NCBI GenBank assembly: GCA_009777175.1
Contig: WRMI01000030.1
Coordinates: forward strand, 1 to 34,516
Direction of reading: 5' to 3'
DNA length: 34,516 nucleotides
DNA from: Marinilabiliaceae bacterium
GTDB taxonomy: Bacteria > Bacteroidota > Bacteroidia > Bacteroidales > Marinilabiliaceae
Positions 23,271 through 31,905 of this stretch are shown one piece after another. A model generated the notes under the pieces. That model did no database searches and had not been told where the DNA came from. It saw only the letters and a program-made list of their open reading frames with translations. The position numbers were made by a program, and so were the translations under genes. The number at the start of each line of letters is the position of its first letter. The first letter of the stretch is position 1.

Positions 23271-25174
23271 AAAAATTTTTTATAATAATAACTTGTCTAT
23301 GGATTTCTTTGCTAAATCCTTTAATATCAAGCAATAAAGTGCCAACAGGAATGAATTTTGGTTTCGATTATTCCCAAATAAATCCTTATTATGTACCTAT
23401 TACTGAGGAAGATATGAATAATTCCTTAAATGAACCACATGAAGCACTTTTGGCAGGATTTTATCTTAAAACAGAAATAGATCCGCTAAATGACGGCGAA
23501 ATCAAACATTGGGGCAATGGTGAAACCTCATGGATAATAAAAATTTGTTCACCCGGTGCGCCCGCATTGGCTATCTTTATTAATCAGTTGAATTTAAGTC
23601 CAAACTCAAGAATATCAGTTTATCCCGAAATCAATCCTAAACAAGTTTACACAATAAATGAAAACGAAATCAATTCTGATATAATATCATTTCCCGTTAT
23701 GAGCGGTGAAACTCTTATTGTAGAATATACTGAAAAGAACGAGTCAATAGATGGTTTTTTTGTTATTTGTGATATAATGGTCATTTATAAAGGGTTGAAT
23801 TTCATATATAATACCAAAGATGCAGGCACATCAAAGTCGTGTAATGTCAATATTAACTGTTCTCCAGAGGGCGATAATTGGCAAATTCAGAAACGAAGCG
23901 TTGCAAAAATGATTATGCGAATGGGAACAAAAGCATATTTATGTACTGGAAGCCTCGTAAACAACACTATTATTGACGGAACATTATACTTTTTAACAGC
24001 GTATCATTGTGCAGGAAATGCTTCTGAATCAGATAAAAAATTATGGCAATTTTATTTCGATTACGAACAGCCGGGTTGTAATAACACAATAGAACCAAAA
24101 TTTGTTCTTACTACAGGTTGTACACAATTAGCAAAAGGCGACGTGAAGGGCGGCTCCGATTTTCAGTTATTGCAATTGAACTCGTTGCCAAATAGTGAAT
24201 GGAAACCATATTTTAACGGGTGGGACAATAGCGAAGATGCCTCTCTTTCAGGCGTTTGCATACACCACCCTGACGGAGACGCTAAAAAAATTTCGACCTA
24301 TAGAACTAAAAATATTACAATTACACCATTTATTGACAACGATAAAATGGCAGAAGGTTCTGCATGGCAAACATTCTGGGCTACAACCGAAAATGGTTTC
24401 GGAATAACCGAAGGAGGCTCATCTGGCTCTCCACTCTATAATTCTAACGGTTTACTGATTGGAACTCTTACGGGAGGAATTTCTGACTGTTATAATTCCA
24501 ACTCTTTTGACGTTTTTGGAAAATTTAATTTTCATTGGGACAAAAACGGCGCTACTGCCAATAGTCAATTAGCTAAATGGTTAGACCCCAAAAATAGCGG
24601 TGTTACAAAACTCGAAGGCTATGCCTCTGATATTGAATATTTTAAAGATTTATATGAGATAACATTCTTAATTACAAATAATTGGGATATGCCTATTCCG
24701 AATATCAAAATAAAAATTTGGCAAAATGAAAGTGAAACTGAAATAGAACCAAAATCTACAAATAGTGAAGGAAAAGCAACTTTTTTACTCCCAATTTTAA
24801 AAATCCTAACCACTGAAACTATTCAAGATATCAAAAAAGTGGAAATTAATTATGAATTAACGCATAATATTCACTTCTCTAAAACCGGAGAGTTTACCAT
24901 AACGGGAGATACAATACTCCCCAGAATATCTTTAGAAGAAGATTTGAGATATATTGTTTTGTTTCCAAATCCTTTTTTTAATCAAGTAAATATTGCCAAT
25001 GCCAAAGAAGTCAAACGAATTAAAATTTACAATTTTATGGGAGAACTTATAAAAGAATATGAAATTAATGATGATATTTCCATTGAAACCAATTTTTTGA
25101 AACGAGGCATCTATTTGTTTGTTACAGAAGATTTAAAGGGCAAACAAAGAAGTTTTAGGTTGTTGAAACATTGA
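23267..25174 (+). CDS. Secreted Lys-C/trypsin-like serine protease with T9SS sorting domain
   Basis: A 635-residue protein. A signal peptide occupies about residues 1-22 (MKKFFIIITCLWISLLNPLI). The protease domain spans about 195-450, with the triad His247 (FLTAYHCAG), Asp298 (GGSDFQLL) and Ser386 (EGGSSGSPLYN), as in lysyl endopeptidases. Paired cysteines (for example YLCTGSL and GVCIHHPDG) suit an extracellular enzyme. Residues about 455-555 form a CnaB/carboxypeptidase-regulatory-like beta domain (TNSEGKATFLLP). The end, LFPNPFFNQVNI...IYNFMGELIKEYEI...GIYLFV, is a type A type IX sorting signal. It overlaps the ATPase gene by 4 bases. The substrate is probably protein cut after Lys, inferred from the family. 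Confidence 0.88.
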   Translation: MKKFFIIITCLWISLLNPLISSNKVPTGMNFGFDYSQINPYYVPITEEDMNNSLNEPHEALLAGFYLKTEIDPLNDGEIKHWGNGETSWIIKICSPGAPALAIFINQLNLSPNSRISVYPEINPKQVYTINENEINSDIISFPVMSGETLIVEYTEKNESIDGFFVICDIMVIYKGLNFIYNTKDAGTSKSCNVNINCSPEGDNWQIQKRSVAKMIMRMGTKAYLCTGSLVNNTIIDGTLYFLTAYHCAGNASESDKKLWQFYFDYEQPGCNNTIEPKFVLTTGCTQLAKGDVKGGSDFQLLQLNSLPNSEWKPYFNGWDNSEDASLSGVCIHHPDGDAKKISTYRTKNITITPFIDNDKMAEGSAWQTFWATTENGFGITEGGSSGSPLYNSNGLLIGTLTGGISDCYNSNSFDVFGKFNFHWDKNGATANSQLAKWLDPKNSGVTKLEGYASDIEYFKDLYEITFLITNNWDMPIPNIKIKIWQNESETEIEPKSTNSEGKATFLLPILKILTTETIQDIKKVEINYELTHNIHFSKTGEFTITGDTILPRISLEEDLRYIVLFPNPFFNQVNIANAKEVKRIKIYNFMGELIKEYEINDDISIETNFLKRGIYLFVTEDLKGKQRSFRLLKH

Positions 25175-25203
25175 TTATAGTAGGTTAATAAATATGTCTT
25201 GTA

Positions 25204-25226
25204 GATACCTCACTTTGTTCGGAATA
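25204..25226. repeat. Fragment of the MITE-like repeat
   Basis: GATACCTCACTTTGTTCGGA matches the left end of the elements at 21399 and 21645. It lies in the 56-base gap between two convergent genes. Confidence 0.5.
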
Positions 25227-25230
25227 ACTT

Positions 25231-26763
25231 TCATAATTGATGCTGTTTCCTCAAAAAATCATTGACCGTTTTTACGGGATTAAAGGTAGTTATTGGGACT
25301 TCTACAAAAAGAGTTATCCAATTTGCCATTGCGCCATTCCAAAGACCCGGCAGTTCTAAGGCTTTGATTGGTTGCCCGTTAATAGATTTTTCTGAAATAA
25401 AACCCGTTTCGGGATCAAGAAAATCGGGTAAATGAAATTTTTTTCCTTTGTAATCTTTTGTAGAACACACCAAATCGACAGGATTAAAATGTGTAGATTT
25501 TTTTGATTCTTCTAAGTGAATCGGATTGTTAAGGTCTAACTGCGAACTTTCTAATATTTGTAAAGATTCTTGTCCTGATTTTTCTTTTATCCAAAAGGGA
25601 CCTCCACCTGGTTCACCCTCGTTGCGCACCATACCACAAACACGAATTGGACGATTTAGATATTTTCGTAAATAGTCAACTTTTTCTTTTGATGATAATT
25701 TGTAAAAAAAGGCAGGCAAAGACACAAATAATTCTTCTTTAATAAAATGACAGATTTCCATAATCAAATTATCGTGAATTTTTTTTCTTTCTAATTTGTT
25801 AAGATATTCAAAAACAGACATTTGTAAAAATTTTAATGTTCCGGCAAGGCTCTTTTTATAAATTACCGTATCATTAATTAATTGTTGAGGAACCACGTTA
25901 TCAATGTTTTTAATAAAAATGATATCTGCGTCAAGTTCGTTCAGATTTTCGATTAATGCACCATGTCCACCGGGTCGGAAAACAAGATTACCTGAATTAT
26001 CTCTAAAAGGCACATTATCAGGAGTTACAGCAATGGTATCGGTATATGGTTTCTGAAAACTGAAATTTACATCCAACGAAATGCCCTCTTTTTTTTCTAT
26101 ATCTGCTCGAGTTTCATCTAATTTTAATTTAAAAAGTTCTTTGTGTTCGGGACTTACAGTGAAATGAATTTTTACTCGATTATCAATACTTTTTGCATAA
26201 AGACAACCCTCCATAAAATGTTCTTCCATTGCAGTTTTTATTACGTTATTAGGATATTTATGAAAATGCAGAACACCTTTGGGAAGTTTCCCGTAGTTTA
26301 ACAATTTGTTATTCAATGTATTGTCAATTATCTGTGCTGCTAATTCTTTTCTATTATTGACTTCATTAAGGTTATGGTTTTTCATAATTTCTTGAAGTTT
26401 TGAAAAAAAAGCAAACTTTGGCAATTGTTCTATAAATTGCTTCACGGGACTGTTTGGAGGGAGTTGGTCAACCGTAACAGGATTTTCCAAATATTGATAT
26501 AAATCTTTAAACATCCTTGTTGCAGCACCCGATGCAGGCACAAATTTCATAACCGACAACCCTCCAGCAACAGATAATTGGAAAAAATCGGATGATTCTT
26601 TTATCTCACTTATATTCAAAATTTTAATTCCATCTCGAGGAGTAGCGGCTCTTAAAATTTCTAATTGTTTGAAACCTGTTTTAAAACGTTCAATCTGATT
26701 TAAAACAGTTTGTTCAGAAATTCCTGTTTCTGATAATTGTGTAATCTCTTTATTATTAAGCAT
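25231..26763 (-). CDS. DUF4301 family protein
   Basis: A 510-residue protein of the Bacteroidetes DUF4301 family. Recognisable stretches are FVPASGAATRMFKDLYQYL near residue 80, VLHFHKYPNN, FRPGGHGALIENLNELDADI and NIDNVVP near residue 290, and CGMVRNEGEPGGGPFWIKEK near 400. GxASRM-like and DADIIFIKNIDN segments resemble sugar-nucleotidyltransferases, so a nucleotide-sugar or phosphate-transfer role is possible, but no reaction is established. The length is normal for the family. It starts 5 bases after the hydE stop, so the two are probably cotranscribed. Confidence 0.85.
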   Translation of the reverse strand: MLNNKEITQLSETGISEQTVLNQIERFKTGFKQLEILRAATPRDGIKILNISEIKESSDFFQLSVAGGLSVMKFVPASGAATRMFKDLYQYLENPVTVDQLPPNSPVKQFIEQLPKFAFFSKLQEIMKNHNLNEVNNRKELAAQIIDNTLNNKLLNYGKLPKGVLHFHKYPNNVIKTAMEEHFMEGCLYAKSIDNRVKIHFTVSPEHKELFKLKLDETRADIEKKEGISLDVNFSFQKPYTDTIAVTPDNVPFRDNSGNLVFRPGGHGALIENLNELDADIIFIKNIDNVVPQQLINDTVIYKKSLAGTLKFLQMSVFEYLNKLERKKIHDNLIMEICHFIKEELFVSLPAFFYKLSSKEKVDYLRKYLNRPIRVCGMVRNEGEPGGGPFWIKEKSGQESLQILESSQLDLNNPIHLEESKKSTHFNPVDLVCSTKDYKGKKFHLPDFLDPETGFISEKSINGQPIKALELPGLWNGAMANWITLFVEVPITTFNPVKTVNDFLRKQHQL

Positions 26764-26768
26764 ATTAA

Positions 26769-27776
26769 TTATTTTTTGACGTGTCCAATGTGTGTAACAA
26801 TATTATAACCAGCGGCTTTAACTCTTTTTTCCAAGCATTTGCGACATTCAGCGGCTTCTTCACCTGTACAAATTTTGTTGTCATATAGTTCATATTGCTT
26901 TCTGAATTTTACGGGCGAGAGATTGGGCATAACTACATTTGCTCCTACTGTAAGACCTAATTCACGACCGTTTTGAGTAATAGTTCCGAGTGCGGTTGTA
27001 GCGGGTATCAATGCGTGCGGAAACATAAGTCGTAAAATAGCAATCAACCTAAGAGACAAATTTAAATTTCCGCTACTGTGCTGTCCAAACGGCGTGTTTT
27101 TATGTGGAATAAATGGACCTATTCCAATCATATCGGGCTGCAGTTCTTGCAAAAACCTTAAATCTTCAATAATTAGTTCGGTAGTTTGAAACGGAGAACC
27201 AACCATAAAGCCCGAACCAACCTGATAGCCAATTTTTTTCAAATTCCATAAACACTCTTTGCGATTTTCAATACTCAAACTATCCGGATGCAACTGACGA
27301 TAATGGGCAGGATTTGCCGTTTCGTGCCTGAGTAAATAGCGGTCAGCACCCGCATCAAAAATTGCTTTGTAACTTGAATATGTTTTTTCGCCTAATGATA
27401 GTGTTATAGCACAATCTGAATAGATTTTTTTTATACTCGAAACTATATCGCAAATAATTTTATCGGAAAAATAAACATCTTCCCCTCCTTGCAGTACGAA
27501 TGTACGAAAACCAAGACCATATCCCTGCTCACAACACGACATAATCTCTTCTTTACTAAGACGATAACGGTCAATTTCTTTATTGCCGCACCGTATTCCA
27601 CAATAATAACAATTATTTTTGCAATAATTACTTAACTCAATTAGACCGCGAATATATACATCTGTGCCGTAATGTTGTCGGCGCACTTTGTCCGCTTTTT
27701 GAAAAAGCAGTTGTTCGCAGTCGCTGCGGTCTATCAAAATTTTTAATTCGTTGTCTGAAAAATTCATAAATTCCAT
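26769..27776 (-). CDS. hydE: [FeFe]-hydrogenase H-cluster maturase HydE
   Basis: A 335-residue radical SAM enzyme acting in assembly of the di-iron subcluster of [FeFe]-hydrogenase. The 4Fe-4S site is CKNNCYYC (CxxxCxxC) in ELSNYCKNNCYYCGIRCG. Other features are FRTFVLQGGEDVYF, TLSLGEKTYSSYKAIFDAGA, YLLRHETANPAHY and MVGSPFQTTELIIEDLRFL. It ends normally with ECRKCLEKR and THIGHVKK. HydF, HydG and the hydrogenase genes are not in the window. It starts 3 bases after the stop of the ATPase gene at 27780-29516. A hydrogenase fits an amino-acid fermenter disposing of reductant as hydrogen. Confidence 0.9.
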   Translation of the reverse strand: MEFMNFSDNELKILIDRSDCEQLLFQKADKVRRQHYGTDVYIRGLIELSNYCKNNCYYCGIRCGNKEIDRYRLSKEEIMSCCEQGYGLGFRTFVLQGGEDVYFSDKIICDIVSSIKKIYSDCAITLSLGEKTYSSYKAIFDAGADRYLLRHETANPAHYRQLHPDSLSIENRKECLWNLKKIGYQVGSGFMVGSPFQTTELIIEDLRFLQELQPDMIGIGPFIPHKNTPFGQHSSGNLNLSLRLIAILRLMFPHALIPATTALGTITQNGRELGLTVGANVVMPNLSPVKFRKQYELYDNKICTGEEAAECRKCLEKRVKAAGYNIVTHIGHVKK

Positions 27777-27779
27777 TAA

Positions 27780-29516
27780 TCAAATTTCCTCTATCCAAAC
27801 CTTTTTCTTTCCAATAAAAACTATTGCTATATATCTTACATCGTTTCTATCTTTATAAAGATTAGATGTTTTGTAACGTTTCAATTGCTCTTTTGCTTCT
27901 TTTTTCTTTGTTTCGAGTATTGACTTTTTTCTAACTTCTGATTCTTTGATATATTTTAGTTCCCAAATCCAATCTATTTTTATTCTTGGATATAGAAAGC
28001 TGCGCCGCTGTAAGTATATATCAGTATATCCTTTCGAATTTTCTTGTTCTGAAATGGGTATATAATAATTTGACTGCCATAAAATGCTAAGTAACAATAA
28101 TTTAATATGCTTTTCTGTAAAATTTTTAAGGTCTTGGTTTGATAGTTGAGAAACAAATTTTTGCTGAAAATTTTCGAAAAAGTGTTCATATTCACCATCG
28201 TAAGCCAATGATGTTAAACCTTCACGTATTAAACTTGGATTATAAGACATTTCAGGATTACGTTCCAAAATAATATTTTCCATATATTCCCAATACATGG
28301 TTTTTATAGTATAATTTGGAATTTTTAAGAGTGTTATATCGTCTTCTTTTTCAATTGTTACTAATCCCATATAATAAAGTAGAGAAAGAAAATTTTTCGG
28401 TTCGTGAAGTTTTTCTATAGAAAATCTGTCAATCACCTTTTCATTCTTTTGGTTAATATTAATTATATTTTCTAATTCTACTATATTTTCTGGTTTCTGA
28501 AGAAGATTTTTTATCCTTCCATAATCAGTTTTTAAATTCCAATCCATAAGACGTTCTATCTTTAAACCTTCATCTAATAATTCCATAAAAAAATAGTTAA
28601 TCATAGACGAATTGTAAAGTCTGTTTTTTGCATCCCTATGAAACTTATATCCATTGTAAAGAAATTCCATATCCACTTTAATCAAGTTTTTATCAATTCC
28701 CGCTTCTTGTCTAACAAATTCGACTTCTTCTTCTGTAAAGCCAAGTATTTCGTTATATTTTTCTTTAACTGACAAATTATTAGTAATATTAAACCCACTC
28801 GTAACGTCATCGAGCATAATGGGAGTAATGCCGGTTATAAATATCTTATCTATTAAGTTTTGGATACCGTCCTTTAATGTTTCATAAAAATCACGCACAA
28901 CTCCGTTTGCCCAAATAAGTTCTTTGTATTGTTGCATACTTAGGTTTGTGCCTTGTGCAATTAAATCGTTGGCGAAGTGGTCGTACTCGTCTATTATAAC
29001 GTAAAGTTTTCCTTGATGCCGTTTCACAATGTCAAAAACAATCTTTTCAATTGATTTTACTCCTATTTTGGTGCTTTTGTCAATAAATTGTAATTTTAGT
29101 TTTTTAAATTCTTTTACCTCGATAAATTTTTCGTAATTATTAATAAAATCGTTTACACATGCTTCAATTTTACTGTTAAAAGAAGTTTTAAATTCTTCTA
29201 CCGAACTCGTATCAAGCCCCGAAAAACTAAACTTTAATACAAAATATGAATTACGTTTTTTCGTAGGATTTTTCCCAATATATAAGTCCCCAAATAATGC
29301 TTCAAATTGTTCATTAAAGCGTATATCGTAATAATGCTCAAGTACCGAGAGAAACAGCGACTTGCCAAACTTGCGCGGACGTATTAGAAAATGATATTTC
29401 GAACTTTCATTTTCTATCATTTCTATAAAACGAGTTTTATCTACATAAAGATAATTTTCTGTACGTATACTCTCAAAATTTGGTATACAGTAGGGGATTT
29501 TTTTAATTGGTTTCAT
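27780..29516 (-). CDS. PF09820-type AAA ATPase with PD-(D/E)XK C-terminal domain
   Basis: A 578-residue protein of the AAA-ATPase-like (PF09820) plus PDDEXK_9 (PF08011) family, common in gut Bacteroidetes. The start KKIPYCIPNFESIRTENYLY and VDKTRFIEMIE are typical. The P-loop is RPRKFGKSLFLS (residues 45-57) and Walker B is KLYVIIDEYDHFAND. The C-terminus has WIWELKYIKES and a nuclease-like Glu-x-Lys pair with RYIAIVFIGKKKVW at the end. Its role is unknown; the family varies greatly in copy number and is often near mobile DNA. It sits directly before hydE with a 3-base gap, so hydE and DUF4301 may depend on its transcript. Confidence 0.85.
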   Translation of the reverse strand: MKPIKKIPYCIPNFESIRTENYLYVDKTRFIEMIENESSKYHFLIRPRKFGKSLFLSVLEHYYDIRFNEQFEALFGDLYIGKNPTKKRNSYFVLKFSFSGLDTSSVEEFKTSFNSKIEACVNDFINNYEKFIEVKEFKKLKLQFIDKSTKIGVKSIEKIVFDIVKRHQGKLYVIIDEYDHFANDLIAQGTNLSMQQYKELIWANGVVRDFYETLKDGIQNLIDKIFITGITPIMLDDVTSGFNITNNLSVKEKYNEILGFTEEEVEFVRQEAGIDKNLIKVDMEFLYNGYKFHRDAKNRLYNSSMINYFFMELLDEGLKIERLMDWNLKTDYGRIKNLLQKPENIVELENIININQKNEKVIDRFSIEKLHEPKNFLSLLYYMGLVTIEKEDDITLLKIPNYTIKTMYWEYMENIILERNPEMSYNPSLIREGLTSLAYDGEYEHFFENFQQKFVSQLSNQDLKNFTEKHIKLLLLSILWQSNYYIPISEQENSKGYTDIYLQRRSFLYPRIKIDWIWELKYIKESEVRKKSILETKKKEAKEQLKRYKTSNLYKDRNDVRYIAIVFIGKKKVWIEEI

Positions 29517-29543
29517 ATTCTTTGTTTTTGCAACTAATTTTCA

Positions 29544-29651
29544 CTAAATTATACTTAAAATCACATTTTCAAGCAAAGACAAATCATAACCACGCTTAAC
29601 CGCAAGTTTTACGTCTTTTTTAAATCTGTTTGTGTATTTAAGTTGATACAT
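29544..29651 (-). pseudogene. Truncated YafQ/RelE-type toxin
   Basis: A 35-codon frame MYQLKYTNRFKKDVKLAVKR followed by GYDLSLLENVI. It matches the start of YafQ-family mRNA interferases, which run to about 90 residues. The catalytic part (xxCHIxPDWLL and GTHS) is missing, and the frame ends in TAG at 29544-29546. The ATG overlaps the antitoxin stop by one base, as in working modules. Non-functional. Confidence 0.75.
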
Positions 29652-29848
29652 CACTGTAAACATTGCTTGATTAAACTTTTAGCATCTTCGGCTGCATATA
29701 TTCTCCCTTCTTTTATATCATCTAATGCTTCTTTTATTCCTTTGTTATTGGTTGACTTGACGGGAGTAGCACCTAATCTCATTATCACATCTAAAAGAGT
29801 TGTGATATTTTTATTTCTCGCATCATAATTTATTGACAATGTTGCCAT
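29651..29848 (-). CDS. RelB/DinJ-like antitoxin of a broken module
   Basis: A protein of 65 residues from the preferred start: MATLSINYDARNKNITTLLD, then IKEALDDIKEGRIYAAEDAK. The N-terminal strand with ATLSI and YDARN and the ALxDIKEGRI segment are typical of antitoxins paired with YafQ-like toxins in Bacteroidetes. An ATG two codons upstream (29854) is also possible. The promoter is at 29872-29903. Its toxin is truncated, so it is now a solitary antitoxin that could still act as a DNA-binding regulator or neutralise related toxins. Confidence 0.75.
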   Translation of the reverse strand: MATLSINYDARNKNITTLLDVIMRLGATPVKSTNNKGIKEALDDIKEGRIYAAEDAKSLIKQCLQ

Positions 29849-29871
29849 GGTCATTACTTAAAAATTTTTTA

Positions 29872-29903
29872 CAAAAATAGATGATTTTTTTCAAAATTCC
29901 AAA
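29872..29903 (-). promoter_or_regulatory. Promoter of the solitary antitoxin
   Basis: TTTG (29903-29900), exactly 20 bases, TATTTTTG (29879-29872) on the minus strand: a full Bacteroidetes consensus 24 bases before the antitoxin start. Confidence 0.65.
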
Positions 29904-30270
29904 CATGTAATATGAAAAAAAATATCATTATTGTGTAATTTCCTAATAATTAGGCTGTAACAATAATATTTTTAAATTTTTTAAACATTGAAGTAGCGAC
30001 AACCCATTATTAAGATTTATTTTAACGCAAAGACGCAAAGTTGAGAACGCAAAGAATAGTGGTTAGCGGTTAGTGGTTAGTGATTAATAAACTAACCTTT
30101 GTGTAGCTTGTGAAACTTGCAAAACAAACCTTACCATCTCCACACACTCCACACTGCAGCACTCGGTACGAGTGCCACGTGGATAACCCGGCAGGGGCGT
30201 ACCCTTGCGGACGACCGTAAGCGCAATTCAGGGTATCTCCAATAAAAAAACCAATCACATAACTCTTTAT
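29904..30270. other. Repeat-filled intergenic region, no gene
   Basis: It holds an A+T-rich part without features, then the dispersed repeat CGCAAAGTTGAGAACGCAAA (30034-30053), the GTGGTTAG-type segment (30059-30107) also found in 12010-12058, and copy B of the G+C-rich repeat (30125-30240). Open frames across it are translations of repeats. Confidence 0.6.
30125..30240. repeat. Dispersed G+C-rich repeat, copy B
   Basis: Shorter copy of 4040-4224 sharing ACTGCAGCACTC, GAGTGCCACGTGGATAACCC and AGGGGCGTACCCTTG. It lies about 30 bases past the premature stop of the acetyltransferase-toxin gene. Confidence 0.7.
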
Positions 30271-30570
30271 TTATGAGGTAGCAGGATAACTGCTTAAACT
30301 TTTCTCGTACGGAACGTTCTCAGTCAGCTTCCGGCACCTGTTATTTGGAAGATTGCGGGCATCAATACTCGAATTAGAAAGAGTAAAGACGCAAACTACG
30401 ACAGCATCATCACTCTTCAGCCGAAAAGTATATGATTTGCACAACAACTGCTGCTGATATTTCGCTGCATCATTTAGAAAAAAATCATCCAAATCTTTGT
30501 CGCCGCACGAAAAATTCAACATTTTTTCGGTATGTGAAAAAATACGACAATTATCTAAAAGAAATCCCAT
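30271..30570 (-). pseudogene. Truncated GNAT-family toxin (TacT/AtaT-like)
   Basis: A 99-codon frame with FSCGDKDLDDFFLNDAAKYQ, LLCKSYTFRL and VVCVFTLSNSSIDARNLPNN. This is the N-terminal half of GNAT toxins of Bacteroidetes. It ends PYEKSLSSYPATS and stop, where intact proteins continue YPAxxIGRLGV and the acetyl-CoA loop (Q/RxxGxG/A). With that loop and the catalytic Tyr missing it cannot acetylate. The stop is followed at once by repeat DNA (30125-30240), so a repeat-associated event cut it. The antitoxin gene ends 5 bases upstream. Confidence 0.75.
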
Positions 30571-30575
30571 ATTTA

Positions 30576-30755
30576 TTAGTCAAAATGTATTGTTCCATGC
30601 TTTCGTGCATCTTCGAGAATAGCTCGACACGAAGCCATCTCCTCTTCGGAAAATCTCATTGTTCCGCGCCTCTTTTCGTTTGCTTTTGCTTCTTTGATAA
30701 ACCGGCGGGCTGCCGCGCCTTCTAAAACCGGTATCGCTCTAATTGGCATTGCCAT
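30576..30755 (-). CDS. Small antitoxin-like protein upstream of the GNAT remnant
   Basis: A 59-residue frame: MAMPIRAIPVLEGAAARRFI, KEAKANEKRRGTMRFSEEEM, then CRAILEDARKHGTIHF. It matches small proteins (PIRAIPxLxGxxAxxF) encoded just upstream of GNAT toxins in Bacteroidetes, with the usual short gap. The start at 30755 is preferred, though the third codon is also ATG. It is intact while its toxin is truncated. It is visibly richer in G+C than the neighbouring genes. Confidence 0.7.
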   Translation of the reverse strand: MAMPIRAIPVLEGAAARRFIKEAKANEKRRGTMRFSEEEMASCRAILEDARKHGTIHFD

Positions 30756-30786
30756 AAATATTTGTTTTTATATGAATGATTTATAA

Positions 30787-31905
30787 TTAGGGTTGTACCC
30801 GAAACATCTCACGCCTGTTACCTAAAATACCCTCTCGGTTCTGCATTTGGAAAGTAACAGATTTCATCTGGGGGAAGTTAATGCCAGATTGCGATTCTAT
30901 GCATTCTTCGTTTTCTGCATAGAATGCTTCCATGATTTCTTGTCTTTCAAGAGCAGTCAAACCGGCCCAGGCCGCGCTGTCGATAAGTTGATGTTGTTCG
31001 ATTGGGAGTTGGATGCCAAAAGCTCCAATCATCGCGCGCACCGCATCACAGGCTCTCAGAGAATCATCACGTGGTAGGCAGTAGTCATAGGCGTCTTTGT
31101 ATGGCCAACCAGCCAGATCAATTTCAAAACACCGTATCAACAGAGTGTCTAAACATAATTTCTTCATATTTATAAATTCAGTTTTTAATCTTGCGTATTC
31201 TTTTTTTATTTCGTCGCATTCATCACCATCCCTATACGGCGACACCGTAAAATTCAGATCCGCGAAGAATGTGCTATCTTCAGGGCTGATCGCACGTGGG
31301 TTGATAAATGTCCCGTCACCGTCGATCTTTTTCCCGTTGCCTGCGGCGATCAGTTCTTCCACCTGGGCGCGCAGCCAGGCCATTTCTGCAGCGGAGTATT
31401 CTTTTGGTGTCCAATGGAACCGACCGTCGGCCAGTAACAGCAGTTTCAGAACCTCTGGGTTCAAAACGTTGTTTATTCCGCTCTGGGTGTCGAATTCTTT
31501 TACCTTTTCGCCCTTGATGTCCATTTTGGCAACACGATCATTTTCTATTTTGGTATCTTCGCACGCAACAAACAAAAGCATAAAACCAAGCAGAAAAGTT
31601 GCTGCTATGCTTAAAAAACTTTTGTACCAAAGTTGCTTATTGGTTTCGGGTGGGCTTGTGCCTGTGTAGCCATATACTGCTTTTCCGCCGCTGCCGCCAC
31701 CTGTTCCGCAGGCTTCATTGCATGGGGAGAGTCCTTTTACTGATGCCATTAAACTTTCGTATGTCATCAACCCTTGTCGCACCTGATTTAGCATAAAATC
31801 CCAAAAGATATGTGCGCAAGTAAATTTTTGATTTTTGCACGAGGGTTTAATCATAAATTTCTTATTTTCTATTCGCCCCATTGTGCACTCCATAGTCATT
31901 TTCAT
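30787..31905 (-). CDS. Membrane-anchored protein of unknown function (G+C-richer)
   Basis: A 372-residue protein I do not recognise. The N-terminal 90 residues have cysteines (Cys23, Cys30, Cys62, Cys66) and a Gly-rich stretch, GTGGGSGGKAVYG. One hydrophobic helix follows, SFLSIAATFLLGFMLLFVAC (96-115), then a large charged domain with RFHWTPKEYSAAEMAWLRAQ, IDGDGTFINPRAISPEDS and paired cysteines (LCLDTLLIRCFEIDLAG). The layout is like a cytosolic N-terminus with an extracytoplasmic domain, as in anti-sigma factors. If a later start were used, LFVAC could be a lipobox. Its G+C is clearly higher than the window average, which suggests different ancestry. Confidence 0.5.
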   Translation of the reverse strand: MKMTMECTMGRIENKKFMIKPSCKNQKFTCAHIFWDFMLNQVRQGLMTYESLMASVKGLSPCNEACGTGGGSGGKAVYGYTGTSPPETNKQLWYKSFLSIAATFLLGFMLLFVACEDTKIENDRVAKMDIKGEKVKEFDTQSGINNVLNPEVLKLLLLADGRFHWTPKEYSAAEMAWLRAQVEELIAAGNGKKIDGDGTFINPRAISPEDSTFFADLNFTVSPYRDGDECDEIKKEYARLKTEFINMKKLCLDTLLIRCFEIDLAGWPYKDAYDYCLPRDDSLRACDAVRAMIGAFGIQLPIEQHQLIDSAAWAGLTALERQEIMEAFYAENEECIESQSGINFPQMKSVTFQMQNREGILGNRREMFRVQP

